Source: Smittium culicis | Lineage: Eukaryota; Kickxellomycota; Harpellomycetes; Harpellales; Legeriomycetaceae | Length of the DNA stretch: 20,117 bases | Direction: 5' to 3' | NCBI GenBank assembly: GCA_001970855.1 | Contig: LSSN01003754.1 | Span: 1 to 20,117 of the forward strand | Part shown: piece after piece, positions 1-10,941 of the stretch | How the letters are laid out: every line of letters starts with the position of its first letter | Numbering within the stretch: the stretch's first letter is position 1 | Position numbers and translations under genes: made by a program | The notes under the pieces: model-generated | The model's database searches: none | Told to the model about the DNA's origin: nothing | The model's input: only the letters and a program-made list of their open reading frames with translations

Positions 1-45
1 TCGGAGTGATCTACATTAAAAAACATAACAAACAAAAAAAAATTT

Positions 46-715
46 ATGGACGATATGACGAAATCTTCGTTGAAATTCTCGCTCCCTGAGCCGGCTAAGA
101 TGGAATTTTCAACAGCATCAGCATCATTAATCAAAAATGATGACACAAAAACTAATTTCAATAACGCAAGTATCCATAAAACCTCTAAAATAAGCGGTGA
201 TGATAAACATCTATCCAAAATCGAATTTCCAGGAACAAAATCCACCACTATAAATAGACTTAGGGGTACAGTATGCTTAAAAAAACCACCAGCTTACTCT
301 ATAAACCTAAAAAAGCTAGCATCTGATAAAAACCAAAAAATATCACCCGCTGATGATACAAAATCAGATGAAAGCAAAGATAAGGTAAAACTACCAAAAA
401 AAAAAAGCATCAATAATAAAATTGTTGAAGGCGATGATTTTCAAGATTCATCATCAATCGCGGGTTCAAGCTCACCAATAGAAATTAAAAGAGTATATCA
501 CACCAAGATCAGTTATTTTTGAATCATATGAAAGGAATAACACACCCTCAGAGCACAATATTATGGCTGAAAAGGCTAGGCTAGGAAAAATATATGAAAA
601 ATAATTCATGGTTTATGTCTCTAAGGTGGACTGTGCACCTCAAGGCAGCAATCTAGCTGGAATGCACTTAGGCTCCGACACTCCGGATAAATCCAGCTCT
701 GATATTGAAATTTAA
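46..715 (+). pseudogene. Broken ORF1-like frame of the LINE relic
   Basis: The first frame runs from an ATG at 46 to a stop at 520-522 (158 residues). It is rich in Lys, Ser, Asp and Thr, predicted disordered, with a basic Lys-Leu-Pro-Lys cluster near residue 117 and no CCHC zinc knuckle or RNA-recognition motif that I can see. Just before that stop the reading moves to the next frame (from about 505), continues as a similar hydrophilic, charged protein, passes an in-frame TAA at 602-604 and ends at TAA 713-715. So one indel and one nonsense change break what was probably a protein of about 220 residues. The assignment as retrotransposon ORF1 rests on its position directly before the endonuclease ORF; the sequence itself matches no family I recognise. 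A host gene fragment captured beside the element is the alternative. Confidence 0.45.
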
Positions 716-1086
716 TTTTTTTTAAATCAAAATTCAATGAAAATAAATCGCAAAAAAAAACGCAAAAAATACAAAAATAAATAAAATCGACAAGTTCTTG
801 AAACTAAATGTGCAATAATTGTCCAAAAAAACAATTAAAAATACATACTACTTAACTCGTCGCTTTATGAGAAAATTATCAAAGTAAAGAAAGTAAAAAA
901 ACGCAACGGAAAATGGAGACGCGAGTTCCTGCAACGAGATAACTACAAAAACTATCTGTCGTAATGCGAAATAAAAAAAATTGAAAAATCGCTAGGCGCC
1001 AAAATTAGGCGCGAAAAAAATAAAAAATTGCGATCACGACATACGATTGGTAGTAATTATGAAAACCCAATTGCGCCAAAAAATAA
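716..1086 (+). other. Inter-ORF region of the LINE relic, no intact gene
   Basis: This stretch lies between the ORF1-like and endonuclease frames. It is A-rich on the plus strand with scattered less AT-rich words (for example around 905-1020). A short ATG-initiated frame at 1059 reads into the zone where ORF2 begins but stops at 1110-1112, in a different frame from the endonuclease, so the original start of ORF2 is blurred by an indel. I see no RNA gene or promoter. Confidence 0.5.
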
Positions 1087-2041
1087 ACATTAACGGTGAT
1101 AACCTTCAATAAACGAGATATCAAGGGTATATCAGAAGAATTGCAATATTTTTTAATACTGTATAGACCGGATATTGTAGCACTGCAAGAAACGCTTTTA
1201 AACAAAAAAACATATCTCTATAAAATACCTGGGTACACGTCAATAGATTCTAAATCTGACCTCGTTAAAGGTGGAAGGGTGCTACTATTAGCAGTAAAAA
1301 ACAACTGTGTGCTTCAAATTAGTGAGCATAATTCAGCGCCTAGTTAGTTATCTGGAATACTAGAAGTACAAACAAAAAATAAAAAAAAGGCACTAATAAA
1401 TATCATTAATACGCATATATCAGCCGACAATAATAGGAAAAAAAGGTCTATTGACGAAATTTTCAGCCATATAAGTAAGGCCAAAAAAAAAATTCGCAAA
1501 AAATTTTTTACTTGGCAACTTTAATGTGGATGTTGATGATTCGAATAAATTTGTAAGCAAACTTGGAGCTGGGCTCCAAGCCGCTAAAGTAACAAACTCA
1601 ACAGGATCGCGATGGAACAAACTAAAAACAGGTCGTATGATTGACCACATGTATTATAGTGGGTCGCTAGGAAGAGAAAACTTCTGCCTAGTAAACAAAA
1701 AAATAGACCTAAGCGACCATTTCCCTATAATATCGCAATGGAACTTCGATGCACTAGAAACGGTGCAAAAAAAACCAAAAATTAATACTAGTAAAATAAG
1801 CATAATTTCTAGCCAATTAATAAATAGCAATAAATTTGCAGCGCTAAGTTCATCAAACTCAACACTTGAAGAGCTTTGCAAGCACACAGTAAAAACGGTA
1901 TGGGAAGAAACACAGGCTATGGATGCAGTAACCACTCCAAGAGACTATAATACCAAACATCTGAGTAAGAGAGCTCTCACTAGTATCAAAAACATGCGAA
2001 ATGCGTTCAAAAATTTCGGCGCGAAAAAAATCAGCCAATAA
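1087..2041 (+). pseudogene. LINE ORF2 amino-terminal endonuclease (exonuclease-endonuclease-phosphatase fold), disrupted
   Basis: In LINEs this domain nicks target DNA to prime reverse transcription. Landmarks appear in family order: a beta-strand start ITFN where NxNG is expected (about 1099), PDIVALQET with the metal-binding Glu (about 1168-1194), a NTHIS strand (about 1408), LGNFNVD where GDFN is usual (about 1511), TGSRWN followed by RMIDHMYY (about 1600-1655), and the catalytic SDHFPI (about 1712-1730). About 100 residues of basic linker follow to the TAA at 2039-2041. Defects are an in-frame TAG at 1345-1347, a frameshift in the A-rich run near 1485-1505, and replacement of the GDFN aspartate by asparagine. 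The reading is therefore frame 1 up to the A-run and frame 2 after it. No reverse-transcriptase domain follows. The family call is secure; activity is excluded by the breaks. Confidence 0.85.
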
Positions 2042-2505
2042 ATTTACACTAGATTCAAATCGAAGGAATTTATAGCTATTGAGTCAGATCGAATTTTTAT
2101 TTTTTTAATCACGGAATTTTATTGGTAAAATAACAATAAAATAAAATACGAGCTAAAGTAAAATAAAAAAATAGTAAAGTTGGTGCAATACATAAAAAAG
2201 CTAATATTGTAGTACTACTAAATTCCTTTTCCAATCTACCATCTGCGTACCTAAAGGGAAATGGGGCCAGTCTACCAATCGAAAGATCCACCCAGGCGTT
2301 GCTTCATGTAGTCTGGATGACTGAAGTTACAAACAGTCATGGTATTAATCTCGTTCTAACAGACTTATTATTCTTAGGTCAAATTTTATTTGAAACTATA
2401 AAACCAGACTACACTCCATAACTTCAGAAAGTTTTGATGATGGCTACTCTATATTTAGGACTATTTTCCCCAGTACTTCGGTGTATACGATCATACATTG
2501 AGTGA
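2042..2505 (+). pseudogene. Distal LINE ORF2 remnant, post-RT region (tentative)
   Basis: After the stop at 2039-2041 the same frame stays protein-like (basic, TRFKSKEF at about 2048) to about 2128. From about 2200 another frame is open to TAA 2419-2421 and, past it, to TGA 2503-2505. Its second part has a hydrophobic stretch ending ILFETIKP, a short gap, then LQKVLMMAT. This resembles the region after the polymerase domain in LINE ORF2 proteins, where a strand of the type I-x-P precedes a helix of the type LQ-x-V-x-x-x-A. That resemblance is a pattern judgement without an alignment. If right, the whole fingers-palm region has been lost between about 2130 and 2200. Confidence 0.4.
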
Positions 2506-3001
2506 ATATATATTGTTTAAATATACACTGACAATTTATTATACATTAATAGACATATAATGTTAGACCATTAATTTTTTTTGTGCTATTATTTCGGTGA
2601 GAGTTCGGGAAAATATTTCATAATATTTTTTTTTAATATTATAATCCCTGAATTAAGAAAAAAATTGTGTCATACACAAATAGATTTACCATGGCTTTTC
2701 AATAGTGAGCTTGAATTTATTTTTCGAGGCTAATGTTGCTAAATTTAGTACTACTTAGTTAATATAGCTCTTCCTTCGACTATCCTATGGATATTTTCTA
2801 GAACTAAATAATTTTGCTGTTGATAATAATCAATATTATTTCACGCTAAATTTAATCTAAAGTTAACTTTTATTCTATTATTTTAAAATTTTTAATATTA
2901 TTAGATTTCCAGATTATGAATCATAAAAGATGAAATTGAAGTTATATACAATATTTAGGTAAAATCGTTAAAATTTGGTCGAGCATTTAACTCGGCAAAA
3001 A

Positions 3002-3551
3002 TTTTCTGAAACTTGGAGTATAGCTTATTTTTATAGTTTTGTTGCTCTCAGATTTAATTTATTGACAATTTATTTAGCCACAAATATTTATTATGTGCGC
3101 TACTGAAATTTCTGTAGGTATCTAATAATTTTTAAAGTATACAATTGGTTCTGAGCATAAATATAATTATTACCAACAAAGTAAAATGTTTTAGTTGGAA
3201 AAAAAATTCAAGGACGTAAATCCCAATGAGTCTCATTTTTAGTAAACACTGTGACATTCCAAGACACCATGACTTATTGCTTATTTTCCGTAAGTGAAAA
3301 TTTTACTCATTTATGACACAATAAAGATAGTTTTTTCTTGTAGAAGTAGCGATTGTGATATCTATAGCTCTATTGTGCCTGAGAAACAGATATTTGCTAT
3401 CTAGAATAAATTATCCATGAAATCAGCTACCCATTAGATGCGGGACTACAAAACTTCCACAATCATGGTATTTTTAGACAGGAACTCATTAAAAAGACTT
3501 TAAAATTTATAAATTTTATTTCACTCATTTTATACTCCAAGATTCAGAAAA
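3002..3551. repeat. Pair of inverted 21-mers, 508 bp apart
   Basis: Positions 3002-3022 and 3531-3551 are reverse complements at 20 of 21 bases (TATACTCCAAG, one mismatch, TTCAGAAAA when read outward to the right). The core is not low-complexity, so chance is unlikely in this composition. Outside the core, weaker similarity continues away from the centre: CCGAG after a short gap on both arms, and TTACCTA about 30 bases further. Inside the arms I see none. This could be a decayed inverted-repeat element of about 650 bp, or two fragments of one dispersed repeat inserted in opposite directions. No target duplication or transposase frame is visible. Confidence 0.5.
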
Positions 3552-4351
3552 CCGAGTATTTTTTTCATTGAATTTCTAGTCTTTTTTAATGTTACCTAGA
3601 CTTTTTCTTCTTACTTTTGATACTATTTTAAAGAACAGCGCTCATATTATACAAGATTATAGAGCTTATTGGTCCTCTAAGGTGTCAATTTATGAGTTTT
3701 TATGTTTCTTCGTTTTTTATAGTTACTATAGCTTGTTTGAATAAATTCCAAAGCGATAGGAATAAACTTTCTTCGCTGTGTTTTTGTTTTTATTTTTATT
3801 GATCAGCAATGTTGTTTTCTAGCTAATTTCACTATTATTTTACATGATTGGATTCAAAAACTGAACTCTAATTTAGACAAAAAAGCTTAAAATCTCTCCA
3901 TCAATTAATTTATGCGATTTTTAATGCTCTAAAAATACTGAAAAACCTTTCTTTTGCTAATTTTTTCAGATTAAAGTTTGCTCAATTCTTTTTTGCTCTT
4001 TTTCACTCTCTTTATCTTTAGGATATTTTTGAAGTTGTTTTATAATCATAGCTTCATATTGGTTTAAAAGACCTAATGATTTTTATTATACATCACAGAG
4101 GAGACATATTAAGAGTTTTCGTTTTATTGGATAAAACTAAAACGAAATTATAAATCCAATTAAATTAAAATAAATTAAATAAGCTGGAAAAAATTTTTAT
4201 GTTATAGGTTGTAACGTACGCATTAGTGATATCCTTATCATCTTTATGCAAAGGTTAAATGAGTATGGTGTGTGAGTCTTAATTTGTCTCATCTCATCGT
4301 AAAATATGAATTAATTTTTGCTCTAAAGAGCTCGATTAATTCCTTTATTCC

Positions 4352-4402
4352 TTTTTATTATTTTTATTATTTTTATTATTTTTATTATTTTTATTATTTT
4401 TA
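4352..4402. repeat. 9-bp tandem repeat (TTTTTATTA), 5.7 copies
   Basis: Five perfect consecutive copies of TTTTTATTA are followed by a six-base partial copy. There are no mismatches, which implies recent expansion or slippage in an otherwise decayed spacer. Confidence 0.95.
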
Positions 4403-5787
4403 GTTCAAATTTACAAAAAAACGTGATTCATCGTATTAATTCTTATTTCTTATTTATATTTCGTTATATTTTACATTTACCATTGCTCAAATTGATAAAC
4501 TAGTAAATATTCTTTACACAAATAATGTCAGAAAATGCGATTAAATATTTTTATCTTTAACTTTATCTTAATTTAAAAATTAAAAGTAGATATTTCATAC
4601 GTATGACGCTTCAATTGAACAAAAAAAATTGTATAATTATAATTATTTTAATTCATAATTTCATTGGGAATTCTAAATAAAAACAATAATTTGATTATGG
4701 AATAGTTGCATGTGTAAGAAATTAATATTTAAATTTCAAGTTTTTTTGGGTTTTTGATACTAAGCTTCGGAATTGAAATTTGATAATTAGTTATGAAATA
4801 TTGAGCATGTGTCGTGGTATTATTGTGCCCACGTACCTAGTTTTCTAGCTATGATTATATATATATTTGCTTTTGTTAGTTTTTTTTTAGTAATAAAACT
4901 GTCTTTAACTAAATGAATAAGTTGATTTTATTAGTGTGTATATTCTTCAATGGAATATATTTTAATGAGAGTAAAAGATAAGTTTTGCTTTTCTATCCTT
5001 TTTTTAAAAATCGATATCCCAACTAAAGGAAAAGCGGGCGATCTTAATATACCCCAAACCTATATATATTATTAATAAATATTTCTTTTAGTGCCAATAT
5101 ACGTTTTAATTATGAACGTCGGATACTTCTCGGAGTAAATTTGTAAACATATTAAATTAAAATTTAAATAAGATAAATAAGATAAGGATAGGATAAGTAA
5201 CTTTGAGGCGTAAGTTTATGTCGTGAATAAAAGGTATTGGTGAAAAACTCAACGATAAAAACCCAATAATTAATTATGTCTTATACTTGGAAAAAGTATG
5301 ATATCTTTTGCCTTGTCGTCAGTTTCCACTGTGACACATGTACAGGTAAAAATTTTGAATTTTCTATCAGAATTTTTTGAGGAAATTTTTGTTTATAATA
5401 TTTTTTTTCGGTCTATTTTGATTTTTATAATACTGCTTAATTTTTTATTATGAGGTTTTAGTTTTTGATGAAGTAGAATTAAAAGGTTATAATTATATGA
5501 ATATGGTAAGAATTTTTCTCTGGGTATCCTAAAAAGAAACTATTCATTCTCTAATGTAACTCTGGCAGCTTAAATAATGAATTTCATAAGTAATAATAAA
5601 TCAATTAAAGTATTGATTTTTATACCATAATCTTGTATCATAATAAGCTAATCAAAAATAATCACTTATTAATAGGCAGTTTAATTAATTGGATAAGATT
5701 TTTTTATATATAAATATATACGAAAGATCGGAATAGGGTTGAATTTTTTAGAAAAAAGTCTTTTTAATAAATTAAAAGCGGTAAAAT

Positions 5788-5817
5788 TTTTATTTTATTT
5801 TATTTTATTTTATTTTA
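5788..5817. repeat. 5-bp tandem repeat (TTTTA)6
   Basis: Six perfect copies of TTTTA. This is a simple-sequence repeat in the gene desert with no sign of a function. Confidence 0.95.
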
Positions 5818-7903
5818 TTATAAAAAAATCTCGTGTAATAATAGTAAAAAAAAAAATAGTCTCATTTCTAGAATACGAAAATTTATATTTACAATTAGCA
5901 TTGTTTGATATATTCTAAATATGGATTTAAGATCCTAATATGAATTTAATAAAAAAAAATAAATTATTTAAAATATAAGATTAATTCTAAAAATCATGAA
6001 TAGATCATAAAAATACTCATAAAAAAAGTAAAATATCAGAGATTTTCGACAAAATATTGTTCTATTCCATCAATTTTATTTATATTTAAAATTTGAATAT
6101 ACCCTACTGAATAAATTGAGTTTAGTTATCCTACTTGGAACCCAATTAATTCGTATTTTATTCGCTGTCTGTGTATTAATCTTTGTAAATCTGAAAAAAA
6201 TTCGAAAATTATTCAACACGCTTAATTTTGTAACCGTGAAATATCAAATTGCATGAAATCAAAAAAATAATATCATAATATTTATAGATAAGAACAATTA
6301 ATGTATTAAAAACAAAAAAAATCATTATAACTAGTATTTTTTGAAAAATATCTCATCTTTATCCTTAATTAAAAATAGATAAGTTTTATATTATAAAAAT
6401 ATCAAAATACAGCTTCCAAAATATTTTTATATGAAATATTTATATTTCTGCAATATATAAAGCAATTACCATAAAATCGAATTTTTAACTGAAGTATGAT
6501 TACAGGTTCGAATTAATTTGAACTTCAGAGTAGATAATTAGGGTGAAAATATAATTAAATCTCATTTAACTGGAATTTTTTAAGAACGATTAGTTTAGCT
6601 GAAATTATTATATTTTTTTCAGAACTTTGAATATATATAATTTGAAAAAAAAATTAAATTACACTCATAAATATATGACTATATATAGCTTATTGTATAA
6701 AATTCGTAATATTACCCATGTAATAAATCGACGAGATTTTTTTTAAAATATAATTTTATAATTATAAACTTCCATTATTTTTAAATAAGAAATTTTTCAA
6801 ATTTCGCGTATTTTATATAAAAAAAAAGTAATTTATTCAAACTTACAATGAATTCCAAGCTGGTGAGAAAATTAAATATATTGGATTCAAATTATAAAAT
6901 CGCAAACAGAAGGTAAAATTAATTTAATCTTCAAAATAAGAATAGAGAAATTTTAATTTTAAATAATATTTTTCAGTAGTAGGCTGATAAAAAAAAATCG
7001 CATATTAAATTTCAAAATAAATTATTTCCATTATTTGCAACATATTTTAGTATCATCACTTTCTTCATATCAGTTAGACCAAATATAATAGCTAATTATT
7101 AAAATTTAAATGATAAAGAAATAGTTATATTTGCACAATCTTTGATGAGCTTTAGTAAAAAATTACAACGTAAATACTATTATGTGATGAGTTAGTACTT
7201 TAATAACCAAAAAAAGCCGAATTTTAAATTATTTTCATAAAAAATGATCCTACGTGTAGCAATAAATTCATTGGGTAATATTTTTAAACTAAAATTTCTA
7301 TTTGTAAACTGCTAAAAAAAAAACATATTTAAACACTTCATTGAATTTTTGATATTTTATTTTACCTAATTTGAGTAATTTAATTATTTATTTTCGAATA
7401 AAAAGTTATTCATTAAAATTATTTTTTCAATTTTTTTATTGAACGTTAGTTGTATCCAAAAAAAATATTCCATAAAATGTAGCATTTTATATTCTTTATA
7501 TCGGGTTTATGCGTGTAACTAATTGAATTATAAAAATTTTCTTAATTTTTTTAAATATTAGAAATTTATAAGTAATATTTTCAACCTAAATAATCCAAAT
7601 TATTACTAGATTTTTTATAATTATACTTTGATTATTTTCACTTGAAAATCTGATATAAATGAGTTAAAAAAGTCAAAATATGTTCTGTTTTCCTATCGTT
7701 CTGCACTATATTACAATTTATTAAATACAAAATGTAATTCCTATTTAAATATAATCATCATTGAAATCTTATAAACTAACTTAATGCAAAGATTAACTAT
7801 ATTCTATTTTCGTATTAATATATCCGCTTAGATTTTAAGCTCAGTCTATTCTAAAATCTGAAATTTTAGATTGTCATATTTAATAAATAAATATATTTTT
7901 AGA

Positions 7904-7919
7904 GGAGGGTGGGGGTGGG
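7904..7919 (+). other. Isolated G-rich tract, possible G-quadruplex
   Basis: The plus strand reads GGAGGGTGGGGGTGGG here, inside some of the most AT-rich sequence of the window. It has three runs of three or more G plus one GG, separated by single bases, so it could form a two-layer or bulged quadruplex. It falls short of the strict four-runs-of-three pattern. No gene is adjacent. Confidence 0.5.
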
Positions 7920-10291
7920 AGCTATTTTTCAAATACTAAAATTTATTTAAAAGCTATTTATTTTCTATCAAAATTTATTCAAAATAAATTAAATTATTGT
8001 ATCTTTGCTAATCGAATTGTAATGGCTAAATAAAACTTTTATAATTCTCCCTTATTTTTTTACAATCTATTTTGTTATATTTGAAATTATTTACATAAAT
8101 TTTAACGAATTTTAAATAATTGAAAAGAAAATCAAATCAAAGGAGACAAAAATTCACTCAAAATTAAATAAAATAATCAAAAATTTCTGATGTCGATATC
8201 TTTAAATATACATCAACAATAAATTAGTTTTATATTAAATTATACTAAATTTTTTTTTTTCGTTTGTGACATTCCGCTATCATTAAGCGTATAAAAAAGC
8301 TTAAATTTTTTATTTTTTGAGCTTTTTTTCTAAATATATTTTCATAAATTAAAGCACAATATACTATATATTAGCCTAATCATCAATTATAAGATTTCAG
8401 TACAAATCATATTTTTAAATATATAAAATTATAAATTATATGTAGTGAGGAATATTGATAATGAATTCAATAAAGAGGTTATAATGGCTCGTAATTTAAA
8501 AAACAGTTCAGTTAAATTTTATAATAGAATATATAAAAACCACTAAATTAAATAAAAATTAGATTTTGTAATGTAGATTTTTGCATAAAAAAATAATTAA
8601 CATTAGGTTTTATCGTCGTTGTTTTGAATCACACCTTGAAATCAAAATTAAATTAATTTATTAGCATTATATACTTAAATGAAATATTTATCAACGAATG
8701 TAATACATAGCCCAATGAATTATTTTTTTCCTTGAATCTACAGCTTTATTCTGATAAAGATTAATTGATCCTAACCGAAAAATATTTAATAAATATAGAT
8801 TTGGAGAGAAGATATTTCATTAAATAAAATTGAAATTTTGTTTCCTAATCCTAACTATCTTTTTTTCATTGTGTGTAGTTTTGTTGTAATTAATTACTTT
8901 TTCCTGAAATCTGCTAAATTCAGTGAATTAATATCAAAAGTTTCAAAGAATTTTCATTTGAAATTCTGATTATTTTTGCAAAACCTAGAATTATTTTATC
9001 TTACAGTAAAAAATATTATCTCCTTCAGAAGTTCAAGAATATATCCAAAGTATAATCTATTCAATTTATCTACTATATACTCAGTATATATTTTTTATTT
9101 TTTATCAATTTTAATAAATAATAATATCCTGTTTTATCTAGTTTTTGTGGCAATTAAAAATGCTTAATTATATTATTTTTTTTAATTGGCATCTGATATT
9201 AATTAAGTACAAGACGAAAAAAACTCGATATTTTTTATGCATAACATTAGAACTTATTAATTTTATTTCCTATATAATAAGTATATATCTAAATTTTTTT
9301 GAAGAAATTAAATTTTGAGTCTGTTTTTTTTTAAAAAAATCAACTATTTCTCATTAATTTATTTATTTATTTTATAGTCTTCGAATGTATAATCAATTCA
9401 AGATAGCTTTCTATTGTTTTAGACATAGTTTTTTTAATGAAATCATGAAAATTTTTTAGAACTACCATTGAAATATATTACTAAAATTAAAAAAAAAAAG
9501 TAAATAAAAATATAACACGAAATATGTTTTTAACATATATGATAAATTATACTATACTAAATAATGAATTATATATAGTAAGTATCAGTTTTATTAAAAT
9601 TTTAAATATTTTTTATGGTTAATTTTCTTGTAATAAATATATAATTAAGTTATAATAAATTATATAAAAGTATGTATAATACTTGATTTAAGATTAAATA
9701 AATAAAATTTTATGACTGATTATCATATTTGTGAGCTAAAATCACAATAATAAGATATTATTTATGATTTTTCCTTAGTAATTATATCTAATTTCTAATA
9801 TTTTAATCCAATTAAAGCTAAATTTTTTAACCCATTTTATTTAAATGTTAATCTATATTGGCGATATTTATATAAATTATAAATATGGTTTTTCCAAAAA
9901 ATTTATCGGCTAGAACCTTTATTTGGATGAATTAGTCAATTTTTCATATTTTCTTTATATAGCGCATATTTATATAAATTTAAACTAACATCTCTACTAA
10001 AATCTAGTATCAGCTAATAGATGTTATAATTTAAAAATTAAAAATATTTCTTCGTTATAAGTATTATTTGATTTTGTTTGTTCGTTTGGTTTTGGTACGA
10101 ATTATTTTTTATAATACATTTTATTATGTTTAAAAGACCTGAATTTAATAATAGAATCTTTAAATTTTATATATTTATATATTTATAAGATTATATTTTT
10201 TATAAGAGTAAAATCGAATCTCGAATTAATATATTAGATTAATCAAAAACCACGTTGGAAAAAATATTAATAAAATCATTTCCTTAATTAG

Positions 10292-10674
10292 ATTATTTTA
10301 TTGTTGTATATTGTTGAGGAACAAAGAGCACATTCTTTGTCCAATGATAATTCTGATATAAAAAGAGAACTTTGCAAGAATATGACAAAGTCATACATCT
10401 ATAGTGCAATCTCTTTGTACAAAAATAGGTATGAGAAAACAATCGATTCAATTCCAAAGAATAAAAATAAGAGATACATGATGAATATCATTAAGGAATA
10501 TAAGTTAAAATTGCAAAAAGAAAATTGTGAGACAAAACTTTTGATGATATATATATACCTAGAAGGATAGGTCACAAAGCATATAAGTTTACAGGGAATA
10601 TTAATAGCCTTTCAAAGAACTATGAGGTCAAATCAGTCATAAGTAAATACAAAGATGATCCGAAGTTTAAATAG
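10292..10674 (+). pseudogene. Unrecognised coding remnant with a slipped AT run
   Basis: From 10292, just after a TAG at 10289-10291 that could be a splice acceptor, a frame is open for 92 codons to TAG 10568-10570. It encodes a hydrophilic, Lys/Asn/Ser-rich, probably helical protein. At the run GATGATATATATATACC (10543-10559) the adjacent frame takes over smoothly, with IPRRIGHKAYKFTG, and ends at TAG 10672-10674. The frame offset equals a gain of exactly one AT unit, so slippage in the AT repeat is the simple explanation. Read across it, the remnant is about 127 residues. Base composition is clearly richer in G and C than the flanks, which supports coding ancestry. There is no ATG near its start, so it would be a downstream exon or a truncated copy. 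I recognise no family and assign no function. A sequencing error in the AT run could also make an intact gene look broken. Confidence 0.5.
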
Positions 10675-10932
10675 AAGTTTTTTCCATTTTAAATTTATGT
10701 TTTTTAGACGGATAAAGGTATAAATACAGCCTATTCGTATAGCTTGTTGTGAGGATTAAGTTTTTTGAGTAACAAAATACTAATAAAATATCTAATAACA
10801 ATTATAAAATTATTTTCATATTATTATAAATGAAAAAATATCAAAAGTTCATTTATATAAATAAATGGACAAAATAGCTAACAGCATAAAAATATATAAA
10901 GGTATTATAATTTTATAAAAATACTAATAATC

Positions 10933-10937
10933 AAAAA
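10933..10937 (-). terminator. RNA polymerase III T-run terminator for the tRNA pair
   Basis: On the minus strand five consecutive T residues lie 4 nt after the last base of tRNA-Gly. This is the first such run after either tRNA; none exists in the 3-nt spacer between them. Confidence 0.8.
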
Positions 10938-10941
10938 GTTA

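Larger units (their letters stand above)
1..2505 (+). mobile_element. Decayed LINE-type (non-LTR) retrotransposon relic
   Basis: Three successive coding remnants on the plus strand have the order of a two-ORF non-LTR element: an ORF1-like basic, low-complexity frame (46-715), an ORF2 amino-terminal apurinic/apyrimidinic-type endonuclease (1087-about 1750), and a short distal ORF2 remnant (about 2200-2505). The copy is dead. It has at least two frameshifts and several in-frame stops, and no reverse-transcriptase core (no YxDD-type motif in any frame I read) between endonuclease and distal remnant, so an internal deletion is inferred. The left end lies at or before the window start. The right end is only the last readable codon. 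I see no poly(A) tail or target-site duplication. Composition is less AT-rich than the desert that follows. Confidence 0.75.
2506..10291. other. 7.8-kb AT-rich gene desert
   Basis: I read this stretch in all frames and see no gene, RNA gene or conserved motif. Longer open frames, such as one at 8976-9167, are Phe/Ile/Leu/Asn/Tyr-rich products of AT composition, with no GC lift, splice context or recognisable motif. Within it lie the inverted 21-mers (3002-3551), a 9-bp tandem repeat (4352-4402), a 5-bp tandem repeat (5788-5817) and a G-rich tract (7904-7919), listed separately. The part from about 2900 to 5350 has more mixed composition than the part from 5350 to 10290, which suggests older, decayed insertions in the former. 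Confidence 0.6.

Noticed and set aside
1005..2291. Minus-strand open frames opposite the LINE relic (1005-1205, 1420-1650, 1654-1935, 2109-2291)
   Set aside because: The plus strand carries recognisable endonuclease motifs in the same place; the minus-strand frames are shadows.
4352..5817. Tandem repeats considered as a CRISPR-like or centromeric array
   Set aside because: The repeats are short, directly adjacent, without unique spacers, and only 30-51 bp in total; simple slippage explains them.
8976..9167. 63-residue open frame in the desert
   Set aside because: Made of Asn, Ile, Tyr, Phe and Leu at the proportions expected from AT-rich DNA, no ATG context, motif or composition change.
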